A stretch of DNA of 6,295 nucleotides from Planctomycetota bacterium. Lineage in GTDB: Bacteria > Planctomycetota > Phycisphaerae > Phycisphaerales > UBA1924. Where the stretch lies: assembly GCA_023432465.1 (NCBI GenBank), contig JAEYUO010000124.1, positions 1 through 6,295 of the forward strand, read 5' to 3'. Position 1 is the stretch's first letter. Each line of letters opens with the position of its first letter. The notes beneath the pieces are model-generated. The model was not told where the DNA came from. It made no database searches and saw only the letters and a program-made list of their open reading frames with translations. Made by a program: the position numbers and the translations under genes. This document shows, piece after piece, positions 4,744-6,295 of this stretch.

Positions 4744-5019
4744 TCACTCGCTCTTGGGCAGCAGCCGATCCAGTGTCCGGCGATCGGCTTCGAGGTCGTC
4801 GATCGTGTAGTTGGCGTGAACGCCGCGGTCGGCCAGCCAACGCTGGGTATCCCACCGCGATTCGTGCTTGAGCAGGTGCTTCACCGTGGCCTCGCCGAAC
4901 TTGCCGGATCGGTAGCCCTCGATCACCAACGCCTCGAACGCGGCTTGGTCCAACGCACCGCCCCATGCGTCGCGGAACGCCTTGGCCGCGTCGTCTGAGA
5001 TGTTCAAGATCAGGCTCAT
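4744..5019 (-). CDS. UPF0175-like small protein, putative antitoxin
   Basis: The 91-residue product has the general plan of UPF0175 proteins, which often act as VapB-like antitoxins beside PIN-domain toxins: an N-terminal strand (MSLILNISDD), a helix AFEALVIEGYRSGKFGEATV (28-47), and the C-terminal segment SRWDTQRWLADRGVHANYTI (54-73) followed by DDLEADR, comparable to the family's SRWEF...LLAERGI...Y...EDLEED pattern. The frame is open to an ATG at 5127, but the ATG at 5019 is preferred: AAGGTGA stands 8 bases upstream and the family begins here. A possible -10 (TATCAT, 5058-5053) lies upstream with no convincing -35. The gene next along the transcript encodes a membrane protein, not a PIN domain, so the antitoxin role is uncertain. 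Family assignment is from recalled pattern. Confidence 0.7.
   Translation of the reverse strand: MSLILNISDDAAKAFRDAWGGALDQAAFEALVIEGYRSGKFGEATVKHLLKHESRWDTQRWLADRGVHANYTIDDLEADRRTLDRLLPKSE
4820..4837. repeat. 18-bp repeat shared with the 3710-3896 spacer (gene copy)
   Basis: This copy is identical to 3805-3822 and encodes LADRGVH (residues 62-68) of the UPF0175-like protein. The same reading frame is preserved in the spacer copy, about 1 kb away. Confidence 0.6.
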
Positions 5020-5423
5020 TCGTGTGGTCACCTTGGCAGAACTTCGTCCCGAATGATACATCGCGAATTGCCCCACGGCATCCCCTTGCATCGCCGGTGG
5101 ATGTCGCGGCGCTGCTGAGCGAGTCAAGATCGAGTCAAGGCGGCGACGTGGCCTCGGGCAACACTTTGTAAGTGTACAGGATCAGCGAGATCACGACTTT
5201 CGGAATCGGCAGGCGGCTGTATCGCAAGCACCGGGAAGCAATTCGGTTGACAGAGTTTCGCCGTACGGTCAAGGACGAGGATTCCCGTGCTATTGCAATC
5301 GCGACGCTTTCTCAGGCGGCTCCGCGCGGGCCGTCGCCAAGGCCGCCATTCGCATCGACGACGCGCCGGGTCCACTCGGACTTCTCGCTGAGGCGGTCAG
5401 TGGTACGAGTTGAAGTCCGCTGA
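5020..5423. other. spacer without a convincing gene
   Basis: Besides the upstream signals of the UPF0175-like gene, I see a 9-base direct repeat CGAGTCAAG at 5120-5128 and 5131-5139 (11-base period, reading CTTGACTCG on the minus strand). Short open frames exist on both strands: plus 5172-5423 from GTG (YRISEITTFG...), and minus 5272-5135 from TTG, ending LPIPKVVISLILYTYKVLP, hydrophobic. Neither has a clear ribosome binding site, family signature or codon bias. On the minus strand another open stretch (about 5390-5310, DRLSEKSEWTRRVVDANGGL) looks protein-like and may be a decayed gene end. I leave all unassigned. Confidence 0.4.
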
Positions 5424-5456
5424 TGCCAGAGGAAGGGGCGGCCCCTTCCTCCGGCA
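5424..5456. repeat. long GC-rich hairpin downstream of the GIY-YIG gene
   Basis: GAGGAAGGGGC (5429-5439) and GCCCCTTCCTC (5441-5451) are perfect arms around one base. Outer TGCC/GGCA arms add four more pairs past an A/C mismatch. A second, weaker fold (CCTCC/GGAGG around CCCC, 5457-5474) follows at once, and GGACTCGG stands at 5487-5494. It begins about 65 bases after the GIY-YIG stop on the minus strand and could end that transcript, but it lacks a T-tract, and its composition matches the repeat at 2647-2664. Confidence 0.65.
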
Positions 5457-5521
5457 CCTCCAACCCCGGGGAGGGCGACGGAGGACCGGACTCGGTGATG
5501 AGCGGGGCGGGTCTTTGGGCT

Positions 5522-6268
5522 CTACGTCTTCTGGGCATACTTGATCGGGTTGGCCGCGCCGCGTTTGCGGTATTCGTCGGGGATGCGCTTGCCGACGTAC
5601 TCGCGCTGGATGGCCTCGGGGGCTTCGCGGCCGTTGAAGGCGTAGCGGCCGGGGGCATCTTGCCTGCCGGGGAAGTTCGCAGCGGTGGCTTCGAGCCATT
5701 CGTCGGCAATGAACGCGCCCTTGATGACGCCGTGCATGGTCGCGAGGACGATGTCGGCCTTGCGGGCCTTGGCCGCGCTGATCTTCCAGGCGTAACGCGT
5801 GGCTTCGTAGAGCGAAGTCTCGGCGAATGCACTGCGGTTGACGCTGATGAGGATGGCGTTGTGGCGGAAGACAGCGGGCTCGGCGGCGTATTCGCGGATG
5901 ATCTCGAGGGCGTGCATTGCGCCGAACTCGTTGCCGCCGACGCCGCCGGCTTCGTTGGTCAGGCCGGGGTAGGCATCCATGAGCGCGGATTCGACTTCGA
6001 AGGCGGTTGAGTCGTCCATGCCGTGGCGGTGGATGACGTGGGCGACCTCGAAGCCTGCGAGGCGGATCTCACGGATGCGTTTCATCTTGTTGTCGAGGTC
6101 ATCGCCTTCGATGCCCTGCTCGCCATGAATGTGGGCGAAGACGCGGTTGCCTCGGCCCTTGCCGACATAGAAGGTTTCGCCGTTGCGCGGGTCGATGAGG
6201 CGGTAGACGTAGGTCTTGAGCTTCTCGATGACCTCGGGCGGAAAGGCGGTGAGGGGCGGGGGGGACAT
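5522..6268 (-). CDS. GIY-YIG nuclease-domain protein (LEM-3-like)
   Basis: The 248-residue protein opens with a GIY-YIG domain of the LEM-3-like type: the Y20-V-Y22 and Y34-V-G36 motif halves in YVYRLIDPRNG/ETFYVGKGRGNRVFAHI, with conserved Arg in GRGNR (39, 42), then E93 (in FEVESALMDAY) and N105 (in PGLTNEAGG), which match the catalytic Glu and Asn of the fold. Such domains cut DNA; substrates of bacterial members of this type are largely unknown. The second half (about 135-248; ILISVNRSAF, SLYEATRYAWKIS, HGVIKGAFIADEWLEA, GKRIPDEYRKRGAANPIKY) resembles the region that follows the nuclease in this family and may bind a ligand or substrate. The ATG at 6268 has no visible ribosome binding site; no alternative start lies before the domain. 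It seems complete and stands alone, with a 502-bp spacer after it. Confidence 0.82.
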   Translation of the reverse strand: MSPPPLTAFPPEVIEKLKTYVYRLIDPRNGETFYVGKGRGNRVFAHIHGEQGIEGDDLDNKMKRIREIRLAGFEVAHVIHRHGMDDSTAFEVESALMDAYPGLTNEAGGVGGNEFGAMHALEIIREYAAEPAVFRHNAILISVNRSAFAETSLYEATRYAWKISAAKARKADIVLATMHGVIKGAFIADEWLEATAANFPGRQDAPGRYAFNGREAPEAIQREYVGKRIPDEYRKRGAANPIKYAQKT

Positions 6269-6295
6269 TGTGAGGAGATCGTAACGGAGGGAGGG

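Noticed and set aside
5172..5423. 83-codon plus-strand ORF between the UPF0175-like and GIY-YIG genes
   Set aside because: GTG start without a ribosome binding site, Arg-rich composition and no codon bias; the minus strand is equally open in pieces, so no strand preference can be claimed.

Overview
The window is GC-rich (roughly two-thirds G+C over most of its length) and nearly every gene lies on the minus strand. The recognisable genes are bacterial. Conserved housekeeping proteins interrupted by long Ser/Pro/Ala-rich, partly repeat-derived insertions, plus many GC-rich hairpin repeats, suggest a planctomycete-like bacterium (Planctomycetota, perhaps Phycisphaerae). That placement is inference; no rRNA or marker gene is present to settle it.

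Reading leftward on the minus strand, positions about 3403 to 1 look like one transcription unit: a repeat-laden protein with a helix-turn-helix segment (3403-2294), then miaB, the tRNA methylthiotransferase (2226-376), then the N-terminus of ligA, the NAD-dependent DNA ligase, cut by the window edge (368-1). miaB and ligA are 7 bp apart. Only miaB and ligA are firmly identified. The HTH gene contains two in-frame copies of an 18-bp repeat, two GC-rich stem-loops and two G7 tracts. miaB carries three insertions relative to its family.

Around 3403-3494 a short AT-richer patch carries divergent promoter-like elements that share a -35 region. Leftward it feeds the HTH gene. Rightward it feeds a small plus-strand ORF (to 3709) that looks coding, but its only well-placed ATG is one base out of frame, so it may be frameshifted. 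This ORF converges on a minus-strand gene across a structured spacer (3710-3896) holding a perfect 14-bp stem and two further hairpins.

The right half holds a two-pass membrane protein of unknown function (4673-3897, distinctly lower GC), a UPF0175-like putative antitoxin without a visible toxin partner (5019-4744), a gene-poor 500-bp spacer (5020-5521) with another strong hairpin, and a LEM-3-like GIY-YIG nuclease-domain protein (6268-5522). These look like accessory genes beside the housekeeping block. I see no CRISPR array, tRNA, rRNA, transposase or complete defence operon. The main interest is repeat elements inserted within coding sequence and the odd divergent promoter/frameshift locus.
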